From Deroplatys truncata (lineage: Eukaryota; Arthropoda; Insecta; Mantodea; Mantidae), in assembly GCA_030765065.1 (NCBI GenBank), contig CM060990.1, positions 280,515,341 to 280,579,340 on the forward strand: a DNA stretch of 64,000 nt, read 5' to 3'. Shown here in pieces: positions 36,163 to 47,945 of the stretch. Under the pieces are notes generated by a model. The model saw nothing but the letters and a program-made list of their open reading frames with translations. It searched no databases and was not told where the DNA came from. A program made the translations under genes and the position numbers. Each line of letters begins with the position of its first letter. The stretch's first letter is position 1.

Positions 36163-36185
36163 GAAATCGGCACATCCACCACTAA
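36163..36185 (-). promoter_or_regulatory. Primer-binding-site-like sequence
   Basis: The minus strand directly after the 5' LTR reads TTAGTGGTGGATGTGCCG, and TGG near the LTR edge is the usual start of a tRNA primer-binding site. I cannot assign the tRNA. Confidence 0.4.
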
Positions 36186-36763
36186 TGTTAGGCCCTTAAT
36201 TTGAAAGGGACGTGCATTTGGGAGTGTAGCAGGATTAAGTGTTGGTGAGCAACTCTGAATAGCAAGACACAATTAACAAAAACGATAACATCAATTTAAT
36301 ATAACAGATGAGTAGAGACAATGAAAGTGAGCAAGCAAGCCAGTTTTAGGATTAAGTATTTAAGAAAGCTCAGTTACTGGTTACCTAGTGCCAATGAGCA
36401 GATGTTACACTGGTTGCCGTACACAAAGGTGGATGTTGATCTGGAAAGCGCCTCCGGCCGCACCTGAGTTGTTCCTATCAAGACTGCCATGCCCATAGAT
36501 TTATGAAAGGGTATTTATATCATATATAGATGCCTCCACACAGGACTTGGCCATATATGGAGGGATAACCTTTACTCTATGAGTTGGCATCACCAAACCA
36601 CATAACATCACAAGGATATGACTGGCACTGAATGTCCAGCTCATGCATCCTGTGTTGCACCATGTGAAGTAAGAATTCAAGAAATAAGCTTCACATGAAC
36701 CAAATTCTAAAGAAAAGTAATTTTTAGGAAAATAACTTAACCTACCTTGACCCATACACTACA
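36186..36763 (-). repeat. 5' LTR of the gypsy-type element
   Basis: Starts TGTTAGGCCC and ends CACTACA on the plus strand. Being at the gag side of a minus-strand element, it is the 5' LTR and would hold the promoter. Confidence 0.85.
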
Positions 36764-38404
36764 GTATGTTTTGGCGAAATGTATTGCTCTCCCTCGCCCC
36801 ATACATACACACACACACTCACAGCACACACACGCAGACAGCCATGCAACCTTAAACACGCTACACTATAACAAATTCCGGATATCGATTTTTGGGACTG
36901 GCTGTGACCCGCATTTGTGTGTAGATGACTATTAAAAATCCGACCCCTCTCTGATTCGGATGTCTCTGCGACCGCTGTTGCCGTCTCTTCATTCATATTA
37001 TTCACCATAGATGTCGACAGAATCCAGCCCAATAATGGCATCTACCGATTTCATTGAATAAATAAATTCTGTACTCAGAAAATAGCGCCAAGCCCTATTT
37101 TAACAGATTCAATCACATATTAAACTATATTGAAATATATTGCTTTATAGAGATAACTAATTACACTATTCTCTCTCTCGCAAGTGCCTATTCCATGCAT
37201 ACACCCAAGTCATACTTCACTGAAATAAATCACAAGACAAGCACTCCCAATTGAATCTACAATGAAATACGAAATAAAATGAAAAACAGACACAATCTCT
37301 ATTAAAGCACAATGAGCTAGCTATGTTACATGCGACGCCACCTGCCCTTTCTTTATCTCGCCTTCCTCTGTCTCTCTCTTACACATATCCCACCTATACA
37401 TGCGCCGCATCCAGGTCATAACAGCTCCACTGAATAAAATAAATTGTCTGAGAATCGAGAACGCATCCCCTAAATACCTATTTGGAACACTGCGAAGACG
37501 GAATATAAACGTTTCCAACAGAGCTACCCAGGGTATTTAAAGGATACAAAACATTCATGGCTTCTGACAGAGGACAAACATAATATTCTGTAATAGGAAA
37601 TATTTTTCGAGAGGACAAGTTTAAGAAACAATTCCGGAGACATGTTTGCTTTTATAGCCAGAAATATCTAAATTGACAACACCCTTCTATTATAATTTCA
37701 ATCTCAATTGTGGAAAGGTAATAAAAAAAACAATGACAAAATTTCCAGATAGTACTGGGATATGCGACACCATCCCCCTCTCCTTATCTCGCCTCTCTCC
37801 CTCGCTCTCTCTCTCTGTCTCTCTCTCTCTCACACACATCCCACATACAGATGCGCCCCACATTCAGGTCATAACAGCTTCTCTAAATAAAAGAAATAAA
37901 TTGCATGGGACTCGAGTACACACCCTTTTTAGGACTAGTTCCAATTGTATCTACAATAAAATATGAAATAAAATTAAAATGAATACCCCTTACAAATACG
38001 TAGTGGGACACTGTGAAGACAATTTCCCAAAGAAAAACATACTTCATAGCATAAAAAGTAAAGAGGCATTCCCTGTCTTACAGAAGCTAATGTTAACGCA
38101 AAATCTATCACATCCGGTATTCTTAAGCTCAATCATTAAAGAGGGTTGAAGGTATAATACTGAGGTAGGGGAGGGAGGGCAGCATGAAATATTTTCCGCA
38201 GCATGTTAATGAACTGCCATAAGCTCGTGAAACAAATGTATTTGTTTTCTTTAGCACATATGCAACTATGGAAGGGGAGTGATATTAAAAGATCTCCTAT
38301 ATAAACCGTCTACATTGCATGCACTTCGCAGTTTTCATAATCAGATGAAGTGGAGGTTTGCTTACTTGTGTCAGCTATTGAACAAAAAAAACTTGATACT
38401 TAGT

Positions 38405-38495
38405 TTTCAAAATCCATCGAACCGAGGTTCAATGTGATATTCGAACAAGTGGGCTTCATTTTCATTCACCAATTGGTTATATTCTTTACATGGTA
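38405..38495 (+). CDS. Exon-like conserved segment, left arm
   Basis: Encodes KIHRTEVQCDIRTSGLHFHS and PIGYILYM, then GGTAAGAAA, a good splice-donor sequence (GT near 38493). The right arm (57550-57640, minus) has KIHRTVVQRDIRTTELHFNS, PIGYILCK and the same AGGTAAGAAAT. Preservation of both frame and donor between diverged arms suggests a genuine exon in the ancestral sequence. Product unknown. Confidence 0.3.
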
Positions 38496-39029
38496 AGAAA
38501 TTGCTAAGGTTATCTTATCATTCGGCTATGCAAGTGTTACGGACCTTTCATTGCAAGAGTGTGAAATATTTCTCTTTAAGCAGCAAGTTTTAGACTAATT
38601 AAGTATCGCGAGTATTTCTTCTATACCCGCCTGATATTTTGAAGAGTTTTTGCAATATCTTCTAAGGTATAATACAGTTAGATTATGTCATTTAATTCGA
38701 AACTAATCTACGCAGACTAATTGAATACACTGTGGGCGCTATATAAACAGCATAAAAACATCATATAGATATCAGACTTCACTAATATCATGCTAGAGGT
38801 AATCGAGATAGTCAATAATCACTACAAATAAAGGATTATACACTATAATATTCACGTTGCCTATACAAATGTTTTTGAATTCGCATCTGTAGCTTAATTA
38901 CATTCAATATTTTTAGTTTGTTACATAACTTCACATTTCAATATTTAACCAATTACATGCGTTATCACACGAATCAACTACGGCAACTCAAAGACTTCAG
39001 AAGGTTCTCTTTATGTATAGGCTTATAAA

Positions 39030-39640
39030 ATGGATCTTTCAAATTCAAGGGTGCCATACAAATCAGCAGTCTCATGCGATATCACAATCCTGGAGAAATT
39101 CCTTAAGGATAGTCCAGATAGATCGCTCATCGGATTCATTATGCACTCGCAGAACAGCAATCATTACAACAGTTACAATAGCTTAATTATAATGAATGCA
39201 GACAATATACAGACACGCGAGATCTCTCGAGGGAAACCCTATATACACGCAGAGAACACCTATCATTACAACCATTGTACTATCTTAATTACTGTGAATG
39301 CGGACAATATACAGACACACAGTATCTCTCGATGGAAAACCTATGCACACGCAGAGAACAGCAAATATTACATCAGACTTATACAATAAAATACGACAGA
39401 ATTATCATGGAACAGTTCCTGAATGACACAAACATCCACCAAAACATGAATCCATGGCATTCATCACCAAATGACACAATCACCCATGAATTGCAACGAC
39501 AATTCATAACTCACAGTACTACTCGCCCTAGATCATTATCATCCCGAACCACAATTCATATCACGGAGCTTTCACCGTCTATTCCTAATGAGAGAATGAT
39601 AGAAAACATTGACCTCACCCAGCCAACTACGAGAAAATAA
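39030..39640 (+). pseudogene. Conserved arm-encoded protein with 34-residue repeats, left-arm copy (frameshifted)
   Basis: Opens MDLSNSRVPYKSAVSCDI like its right-arm twin, then changes frame near 39105-39115 where 2 bp are missing relative to the right arm. The original frame resumes in 39275-39640 and ends STTRPRSLSSRTTIHITELS, SPSIPNERMIENIDLTQPTT. Between them a 102-bp (34-codon) unit, with CRQYTDTRYLSME-like and YTRREQ-like blocks, is present about twice plus a part, against one plus a part in the right arm. Product unknown; no domain recognised. Confidence 0.4.
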
Positions 39641-40207
39641 TACAAACACCAACATGATCATCACCACTACACCATAATTCGTCTTTACCAGGAATCGTGC
39701 CAATATCACCGGCGCATTACACAAATGTACACAAGCTTCGAATTCGTGTCACTCGGAGAAGGCTAAACTTTGAGCATATGCAACCTCTCTTACCTCCATT
39801 ACCCCAATTAATCCGTAAGTTCTCCTATGGTAAAAGAAAGCACCTGAACAGCCCTTTATAAAAAATTCTCAAACACGCTAAACATAACATGCACCATACA
39901 TACATAGATACAGGTCTACACAGATACACCCATTATCAAAACAAATGACACGACCTGCCGAATACATACACACATAGATATATGTCTACACAAGTACACA
40001 GCATGCATCTCAATGCACAGTCACCAATGTAAACCTGCAAATTCGCATTCATTCACAGTTTACATGTACATCTATTCTGGATCGGGCCAAAACTCAGTAA
40101 AGAAACAAGGTAACAGGTTGGATTACTATTATTTTCTTAAACATAAGCATCATAGAACAACAAAAAACGTTACTGATAATCTTCAACATATCTATCATAT
40201 TTAAATT

Positions 40208-40217
40208 CCCACAGGAG
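40208..40217 (+). repeat. Target-site duplication of non-LTR copy 1, left side
   Basis: CCCACAGGAG here versus TCTACAGGAG at 46121-46130; the undisturbed site in the right arm reads TCTACAGGAG when complemented. Confidence 0.6.
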
Positions 40218-40529
40218 ATGATGATGATGATAAGATGAGGTTAAGGGCGCTAAACATTGAAGGTCATCAGCGCCCTTACAGTGTCTAAAATTTAAAATCC
40301 AAAAACTAAAATACGGGACAAAAACCGCATAGTCATAAGCACTAAAAACAAGCACACAAATTCTAAAACCACCACACTAAAACATGGTGAACAAAACAAT
40401 AAAAGAGTAAAACGAAGTGTCAGGAACTGTAGAACGCAAGGAACAACAGCGCCATATCTCCGGCGGGGAGAAGAGTACCCATTAAAACAGACAATATAAA
40501 GTCACAAAACTAAAAGACGCTCAGTGCAT

Positions 40530-43500
40530 CAAACGCGTCGGCTAAAACCAATGTCACTGATAAAACGTAAAAGACATTCTACAATATGCGCGTCGTCTGC
40601 CAAGACATTGGCTAAACCAACAGGCTGAGACACACGAACGCGCAATGGAACTAAAACCTGACACTCTGTTAAAATGTGACGCAACGTTAAGTGTGCCGCA
40701 CACTGCACACAGAGTGGAGCGTGGTCACCACTAAGCAAGTGTCTATGACTAAACAGGCAATGTCCGATACGAAGTCGTGTTAAAATTACCCGACGCAAAG
40801 CACGAGAAGAGGTGGCCCAGACAACCGGGAGAGGTATAACCTCCCGCAAATTACTCCCCGTAAGGGCCGCCCACTCATCGAGCTAACGCGAGCGGATAAA
40901 ACGACGTAAAATTACATACAAATCAGTGGAGGGAACAATAGAAGTAAAACATCTAGGCGATAAAATTGTCAATTTGGCAGCGGCATTCGCAGATTCGTTG
41001 CCAGAGACGCCCACATGACCCGGAATCCACACAAAGGAGACGCTGGTGCCAGAAAAACCGAGCGAGTGGAGGAGATCATGTATGCGATGTACAAGTGGGT
41101 GGTGATTGTACAGCGCGTTAGTACTCTGAAGGGCGCTCAGAGAGTCCGTGCAAAGAACACAGCGTCGTAAATCGTGCCGCTGGATGTATAAAAGTGATTG
41201 AAAAATGCTAAAAATTTTGGTTGTAGAAATCGAATATTGCCCCGGGAAACGAAAGGTAAAACTACGTTGACCAACAGTAAAGGCACACCCTATTCCAACA
41301 TCAGTCTCAGAGATATCATTATATATAAAATGACATTCTACGAATTGCGCCTGAACTTCCAAAAGCGCTGATCTAAGGACTAAAGAGGGGGTCTCATTTT
41401 TCGGCATTGACGTTAACCCAAGGTGACAGTGGCCCTCAGCGCGCAACCAAAGAAGAAACCGCGTTCCCCCCTGGGAAGGGTCGGCGCTGGCGTAACGTCC
41501 AAGCGCCGAAGAAGCTGGCGAAATCGAATCCCTGGAGGGAGCAATGCAGAGGAGCTAAATAAATATGGCCGATCAAACGAATCCTCTAAAAATAACTCGA
41601 ATGACGGGTGGTCAGGTAAGCTGGAGAGTAGTCAGGCATAGCTGCACAAAAGCATTTTCACACCTGAAGGACAGTGGAGATTCTGCAGCTTCAACATACA
41701 GACTGGGTACAGAGCTAGTTGGAAAGGTCCCTGTAGCGACACTTATACCACGATAGTGAATGACATTCAAGCGACATAACACAGTTGGACGTGCCGATAC
41801 ATAGACAATGCACCGTAATCAAGCTTGGATCGGACCAAAGAGCGATAAAGACGCAGAAGGACGGTCCGAACAGCTTCCCAGGATGTGCCACTTAAAACAC
41901 GTAAAAGATTAAGATAACGGTCACACTTTGCTCCTAACAACGAAATGTGCGAAGTCCAGCTCAGCTTTCGATCTAAGATCAACCCCAACAATTTCGCCTC
42001 GTCTGCAAATGGAAGACTATCCGGTCCAAGATGGACAGAGGGCGAAGGGAAAGCCTTCCGGCGCCAGAAATTTACAGAGGCAGATTTGTCGGCGAAGAAA
42101 CTAAAGCCGTTGGCGTAACTTCAGGCATAGAGACTGTCGATACAGCTCTGGAGACGGCGTTCGAGGAGACAGATCCGCCGTGAACTGCAATAAATGGCAA
42201 TATCGTCAGCGAAAAGGGACGATGAAATACCAGGAGGAACACAATCCACAATGTGGTTGATGGCAATATCAAAAGTGTGACACTGAGTACAGAGCCCTGC
42301 GGTACACCGTCCTCTTGAATAAAACGACTAGATAAAACAGCCCACACATACACGAAAGACGCGATCCGTCATAAACTCCCGAAGAAATTTGCTAAAACGA
42401 CCACGTAAATTCCATGCGTGGAGTGCACGTAAAATGCCGTCCCTCCAACGAGTGTCATAACCTTTCTCCAGGTCAAAAAACACAGCCACTTGTTGACACT
42501 TTCTCAGAAATCCATACATAATATACGTCGACAGAGACACCAGATGGTCAACGGTAGAGCGATGGCGACGAAATACGCACTGAGCGTTCGCTAGAAGCTT
42601 CTGAGACTCAAGCCACCATGTCAACCGCCCGTTGATCATGCGCCCCATCACCTAACAAATGCAACTGGTGTGAGAGATATGGCGGTAGCTGCAAGGCTTA
42701 AGTATGGGGACGATGGCGGCTTTGCGCAAAACTGAAGGAAAAACGCCGTCTTGCCAAACATGGTTATAGACCTGTAACAGAGAGGGATTACAGTCGCCTG
42801 AAAAGTGCTTTAACATCAGGATATGAATGCCGTCCGGCCCAGGAGTGGAGTGCCTAGATGAAAGGAGGGCGTGCTCCAGCTCCCTCATTGTGCAAAGTTT
42901 ATTATAACACACCTGATTAGAAGACCGAAAACTATAGGTCACGGAATCCAGCCGGACTTTGAGAGTGCGAAAGCCGGCGGAATAATGGTCATAACTGGAA
43001 ATAGCCTCAAAGGTAGCACCCACAGTGTTAGCAATGACTGCCGAATCCACTATGGTGGCATTAGAAACTTGAAGGCCAGACACAGTACAATGCGGCACTT
43101 TATCGGAGAAGCGACGATGTTTATCCCAAACAGCGGAAGGGCTGAAGTGATTAAAAGACTCGACAAAACGAGTACAAGATGCCTTCTTGCTATCCTGAAT
43201 AATGCGAAGAGCCCTGGTGCGCGATTCTTTAAAAGTAACCAAATTATCAAGTATAGGGTGTCGCCAAAACTCCCTAAGCGCAGCTCTGCGGGCTCGAATG
43301 ACGTCACGACAGTCCTTGGTCCACCTCGGAACAGGAATACGCCGAGGGTGAGAGGACGATCGTGTAATTGTGCGTTCGGCGGCAGATAGGATCGTAGAGG
43401 TAAGGTGCTGCACTGTTAACGTCAGTGAAGGGCTGGTCCACAAAAGACACGAGGCTGGAGTACAGTCCCCAGTCAGCTTTATGGAATTGCCAGGTAGATG

Positions 43501-44177
43501 CTTTGGAATGCTGGACGTGGTGAGACAGAAGAGACACAATGTAGGAGTAATGATTGCTGGAGTAGGTGTCAGCGACGACGTTCCACTGCAGACGACAAGC
43601 AAGCTGGAGTGAGCAAACGGCAGGGTCCAAGTGAAAGAATGTACCAGAAGAAACAGAAAGAAACGTAGGCTCACCTGTATTGAGGATGAAGAGGCCGAAC
43701 TGAGCAAAACTGACGGAACGAAGCGTACCGCTTGTACAAGCCCTAGGCGAACCTTACAGGGGGTGATGGGCATTAAAATCCCCCAACAAAAGAAATGGTG
43801 TTGGGAGAGCGGACAGGTGATCTCGATTGTCCGCTTCAGCGAGGGGAGTCGATGGAGGTGAATGGACAGAGTAAACAGAAGAAAAAGCCGGGTAATTGAA
43901 TCCTAACGGCAACAGCTTGCAAGTCGGACGTAAGTGTGAGAGTCTGAAAACGAAAGTCGTTACGCACTAATATCATGACACCTCCATGAGCAGGCGAAAC
44001 CTCATCCGGTGCAAGATCGTAGCGGAACGGAGTATGCCCTCGGAGTTCAAAAGGATCGTGAGGTCGAAGCTTGGTCTCCTACAAACGCACGACCATATGT
44101 GCATGGAAACGCAATAAATGTTGCAGTTCCTCCCTATACGATCGTACACCACGTAATTTCCAGTTCAGGATAGCCAT
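40530..44177 (-). pseudogene. ORF2 (endonuclease, reverse transcriptase, RNase H) of non-LTR copy 1
   Basis: ATG at 44177 gives MAILNWKLRGVRSYREELQH with a stop soon after (before ETKLRPHDPF). 42652-43773 carries CRDVIRARRAALREFW, STPGPDGIHILMLK and QDGVFPSVLRKAAIVPILKP. 42328-42651 carries FRRHRSTVDHLVSLSTYIM and FFDLEKGYDTRWRDG (motif A). EDGVPQGSVLSVTLL (motif B) is in 42072-42353, and SSLFADDIAIY, the FADD motif C, is intact at about 42190-42222. RNase H at 40883-41446 has NDISETDVGIG in place of DGSKTDAGVG, so the first catalytic D context is altered. HILTECQV is in 40529-40849. Multiple frameshifts. Confidence 0.85.
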
Positions 44178-44189
44178 GAATAAAAGGGA

Positions 44190-45480
44190 TAAACTGTCTA
44201 CTTCGAACGGCGGCTCAAAATAACCTTTTGCTTAACTTAGGGGCTCGGGCTTTTGCAATGGAGTTGGTCAGACTTCATAGGTCCCTCGAAGGGAGGGCCC
44301 ACGCTCTCAGTGCCAGAAACCGATTCAAGCGCCGAGAATCGTTTCTGGGTGGCAATGGGTGAAGGGCGCCGCGGAACGCGGCTTTCCCAGGAGCATCCTG
44401 GGAGTGCGACCTCCGAGGAGGAGAAGGTGAACTTTTCTTTCCGCGCGCACGCGGATGGTCTTTAAGAAAATCTTCCCTACGAAGTTTCTGCTTGTATTTG
44501 TTTTCAATTCCTTGTGACTTCAGTACCTTTGAACCAGCTTTAGATGGCTGGATAACTGTGCCAGAGATGGACGACCGGATGGTAGTTGCGGTCAAGGCAA
44601 TTACGCTCCAGGTCTGTGTTTCAATATCCTTGCGGGGAAGTGGCAAGGCAACAACAGAACTGAATGTACCCAATCGCAGGAGCGCAGTTTTGCGCTTATG
44701 GTAACGCTTCCGGGCTTCAGCGAAGGAGAATTTCTCCTTTACCCGGATCCCCTGGATTGCCTTCTCGTCCAAGTACTGCGGACAGCCTGCAAATGACGCA
44801 GAATGAGACCCTTTGCCATTAACGCCGACGGGGGCTGATGAACAGGTACCATCATGTGAGGGCTGCCTACAAGAGGCACAGATGGAAACGGCACTCTTAC
44901 AAGGGACTTGCGTATGCCCAAAAAGTTGGCATTTAAAACAACGCAGAGGTCTAGGAATATAGGGCCTCACAGCATAACGTTCGTACTCTGCTGAAATACT
45001 CGTGGACAGATGGACGCCATCGAAAGTTATAAACAGGGTACGAGTGGGTACCAACACTCCGTCGCGTTTAGCCTGCACTCGATGAACCGCTGTCACCTTT
45101 TGTTCTGAAAGATATGCGACCAGGTCATCGTCTGATGTACCATCGAGGCTACGCATGGTGACGACGCCTCGACAGGAATTCTAGGTGCGGTGCTTCTCAA
45201 CGCAGATGGGATAACCGTGGAGAAGCGTGGCGCGCAATAAGGTCTTACTTTGTGCCTCGGACTTGCTTTATACTAATAATGAACTGTTTCGAAGTCTAGT
45301 GCAGGAATGAACCTAACCAGCAATAGATTCAATGTCCTTCTGTATAATAAAAGGTTTCACTTTCTCAAACGATTGTTCTTCCTCTGTTCACGTAATGACT
45401 AAGTAACAATTGTCGGTGGTGCTAGTTCTGTTACCAAAAATTTTCGGCGCGTGTTAGTAATAATGGAGAAACAGGGCTCC
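44190..45480 (-). pseudogene. ORF1 (gag-like, CCHC) of non-LTR copy 1
   Basis: The N-terminus MEPCFSIITNTRRKFLVTEL near 45463 is separated by frameshifts from the long frame 44275-45156, which begins MRSLDGTSDDDLVAYLSEQK. Knuckles: CFKCQLFGHTQVPCKS, CASCRQPSHDGTC, then a third where VCVNCKGSH of copy 2 has become VGVNGKGSH, so both cysteines of that knuckle are lost. The C-terminal part is basic and serine-rich. It would bind element RNA. Confidence 0.8.
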
Positions 45481-46120
45481 ATAGCTAAAGAAATCCTCCA
45501 CTATTGCAACCGTATTCGACCCTGGGCTCTGACTTCCCGGGCGTCATCCCTGCTTCGGTGAGTGGTCTATCTATACCAGTCTCATCCCAGGTTCACACCT
45601 CTCAGAACATAGACAGAGGAACCCAATGGCCATGGGGAGTCAGCAGCTCATACAATACCCCCCTCCCGCGGGACTGCAGCTAAACAGCAGATACGAACAC
45701 ACACCCTACATGGCGACCCCGGGTAATGGGGATGACGCCATTACCCACTCATCCAGCTGCGCACCCAGTGCGCGGGTAGCCGTCAGGCTGTATCCACGGA
45801 GGACTAAAAGATAGAAAAGGGTATAATAAACCAAAAGTGTGTGGGCGTTTCGACCGCAAGGTAGGTCGGCGAGGAAGAAAAAGAGATGTGTGAATGGTTG
45901 TGAGGCGAAATGTTCGGAAAGAGACTAGACAAGAAAGAAACGATGGCGAGGGGTGGCATGGAACGAAATGAAAAGTACGCAAGGGAGCCTACCTGTGTCC
46001 TCCTGTCACGAGGACGAACCCACCTCGACCGGACGATGGTGGAGGGATGATAATGGAGATGGATGGCTCGAGACCCCGGGTCCGCCAAACCCGCACTTAC
46101 ATAAAGTGAGCCCCTGGGAG

Positions 46121-46350
46121 TCTACAGGAGAGCAGTTATTACAATGTCAATCACGGTTCTATCAACACAATGTGTAATGTTCCAGAACTGCTAGCTAAAT
46201 TCCATTTTAACATCAGCAAAACAGTCAATCTGCAGCGATCCACGCCTGCAAGGAAGAATCTATCCACTGGGCAATGCGTTCATCAAGTAATTACAAAAAA
46301 CTGAGAATTACTCTCTTATTTATATCATTATTACTCATTATTATGGGCAT
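46121..46350 (+). repeat. Element II left arm, inner segment
   Basis: Resumes after non-LTR copy 1 and matches the complement of about 55600-55850 (GCAGTTATTACAATGTCA, CCTGCAAGGAAGAATCTATC and others). The similarity ends near 46350, which marks the start of the loop. Confidence 0.8.
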
Positions 46351-47003
46351 TTCCATGAAAGATCATTCACGCTGATCCCCATTGACTCTCTTTTTTCTAT
46401 GTGGAATGGGTCTTTATATTCTGAACTTGAGGAGTGGGATCTTCTACCTAGAAACGTTAGGGGCTTCACATGTCTCGAAGTCGTCAACTTGTATACTGCG
46501 TCACTTTCGCAGTAGTATGACTCTTCATAGGCAGCCCTGTATGAGGGACCTTCTAGCCTTGAAACATGCCATTCTCAATGCTATCATATTCACAGGGGTT
46601 ATACCATATATCCACCAATGTTACAAGCAAGCTGAATGACTCCACTTCATACATAGTAAACCTGTACGTAGTTAATGGATTAGCTGTAATTAATGTGGAT
46701 TTCTGTCATAGTCGGGTGTTTTATAACTTGCCTGTGAGGTTTATAGTTATCGATGATGTAAGCTTGCCAATAAAATGAAAAAAACAGCATAATACTTCAA
46801 TTTCCTGTTGGCATATGCGGACGCAGCCTCGAAAGCATACACAATATATGATATTCTAGTTAAAGCATGAATATCCTTATTATCATTAAAGTACAACCAA
46901 TTTACGAGTAGCTTAATTTTTAATATACTACCCTCGGGAATCGTTTAGTCAAATGTTATATATACAGTAGGATTTTAAAAAACGTATATATTTCAAGACT
47001 GAA
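46351..47003. other. Loop of element II, left part
   Basis: No supported gene. GAAACGTTAGGGG at 46451-46463 resembles the sequence at 9408-9420. Confidence 0.4.
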
Positions 47004-47382
47004 GCATTCATTCATTCATTATCTGTTTAACCTCCTCTTATGTAGGATTTACACCCCCAGGACTTACAAGCAGGTGCCTTGGGTCAGAGTCCCGTCCAGG
47101 AGCACACAATCATGGATTAGACAGAATCACCAGGATGGGGGATCAGTCCGATGCCTGGTATGGGATGAAGGAAGTAGATGAAACGAAATGATGGTGAAAT
47201 GGATAAAAGGAAAGATGATGGAGCAGTTGGTGGAATTAATGGCGGGAGAAACCGGAGAACCCGGAGAAAACCCTCCCAGACGCCGCTTTGTCCACCACAA
47301 ATCCCACATGCGGGACCCTGGGATTGAACCCGGACCGCCTCGGTGAGAGGCGAGCGGTCTAACCACTCGGCCACGGCGCCGC
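47004..47382 (-). mobile_element. tRNA-derived SINE
   Basis: The minus strand starts GGCGCCGTGGCCGAGTGG, with a good A box (TGGCCGAGTGG), and has a good B box (GGTTCAATCCC) about 45 bp later. An unrelated body follows with GGTTTTCTCCGGGTTCTCCG, and an (AATG)n tail is visible as CATTCATTCATTCATT at 47005-47020 on the plus strand. Exact 10-bp target duplication CAAGACTGAA at 46994-47003 and 47383-47392. The head still folds like a tRNA in the anticodon region (CGCCT loop AGGCG), but I do not assign the parent tRNA firmly. Transcribed by RNA polymerase III and mobilised by a partner LINE in general (family knowledge). Confidence 0.85.
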
Positions 47383-47477
47383 CAAGACTGAAACAACACA
47401 GGCAAATATGTAGTAATGAAGCATTGAAGTATGCATTACTTAGAACTCGCATAAGTTATCCTGAAATGTGTTATAAC

Positions 47478-47615
47478 CAGGGATGTTACATCTAAGCTGT
47501 GGAGTACTTGGAACACCGGTATGTGCTTCTGAAATCTGTTCAAGAGCAGGGATGTTCGGTTCATGCTCTGAAGTACTTGGAACACACGTAAGTGCTCTAA
47601 AACCTCTTCAAGACC
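47478..47615 (+). repeat. 69-bp tandem duplication in the loop of element II
   Basis: CAGGGATGTT starts at 47478 and 47547, and each unit has GAGTACTTGGAACAC or GAAGTACTTGGAACAC. Confidence 0.6.
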
Positions 47616-47931
47616 TTAAATGCTAGATGCAAGAAGAGCGGTGCCTTTGGATGACGAAGCTCTGAATAAGCATCTGAATTAAAATAAACATTTTACTATT
47701 AACTCACCCAGTCAGGATTATATATCCAAAGCGAATATTGAGTAGATTTTATATCCCTGGTCGGATCCTAATGACTTAGTACACTAGCTATGACAGCTAA
47801 TAATGTCACATGAATCAGGTAAAATACTTTTCTATAGAGATTAGCAAGATTCTTCAGGAATTGAAGAGGGCAGGGATTATAACATGATTCGGACTGAGCT
47901 CTGCATAAAAAGAGCCTTAACATTTAATGAA

Positions 47932-47945
47932 ATCACTGCGTTAAA
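47932..47945 (+). repeat. Target-site duplication of non-LTR copy 2, left side
   Basis: ATCACTGCGTTAAA, identical to 53809-53822. The right edge is slightly ambiguous because the element's ATC tail can overlap the first bases. Confidence 0.85.

Larger units (their letters stand above)
23445..36763 (-). mobile_element. Ty3/gypsy-type LTR retrotransposon, degenerate, in element II left arm
   Basis: Two direct LTRs (23445-24027 and 36186-36763) flank an internal region with gag, protease, reverse transcriptase, RNase H and integrase in that order on the minus strand. Gypsy order (integrase last) assigns the superfamily. Direct flanks ATAT (23441-23444) and GTAT (36764-36767) fit a decayed 4-bp target duplication. 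A DNA transposon (24109-26811) is nested between integrase and the 3' LTR. No env-like frame is found. All coding parts are interrupted, so it is inactive. Confidence 0.9.
36764..40217 (+). repeat. Element II left arm, middle segment
   Basis: Pairs with 55870-59190. It includes CT/AC-rich tracts (37790-37835), three related CTCTCTC-CACAC-GGTCATAACAGCT modules near 37150-37220, 37321-37430 and 37757-37880 (mirrored near 58100-58240, 58560-58690 and 58780-58850), and the conserved frames listed separately. Confidence 0.8.
40218..46120 (-). mobile_element. Non-LTR retrotransposon copy 1 (I/LOA/R1-like, with RNase H)
   Basis: About 5.9 kb, inserted in the left arm of element II. The 3' end is at 40218 with an (ATC)n tail, visible on the plus strand as GATGATGATGATGAT. 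It has ORF1 with three CCHC knuckles and ORF2 with endonuclease, reverse transcriptase and RNase H. Its 5' end near 46094 (GCGGGTTTGGCG on the minus strand) matches the 5' end of copy 2, with about 25 extra bases upstream. RNase H plus an APE endonuclease places it in the I/LOA/R1-like part of the non-LTR tree (family knowledge); the exact clade is unassigned. Confidence 0.85.

Noticed and set aside
23180-36755. Frames 23765-24019 and 36501-36755 (minus) as a duplicated gene
   Set aside because: They lie at the same place in the two LTRs and are only LTR sequence; no gene is implied.
43380-43773. N-terminal part of the 373-codon frame 42652-43773
   Set aside because: It is an out-of-phase translation of the endonuclease region; only the part after about 43.3 kb is the real ORF2 phase.
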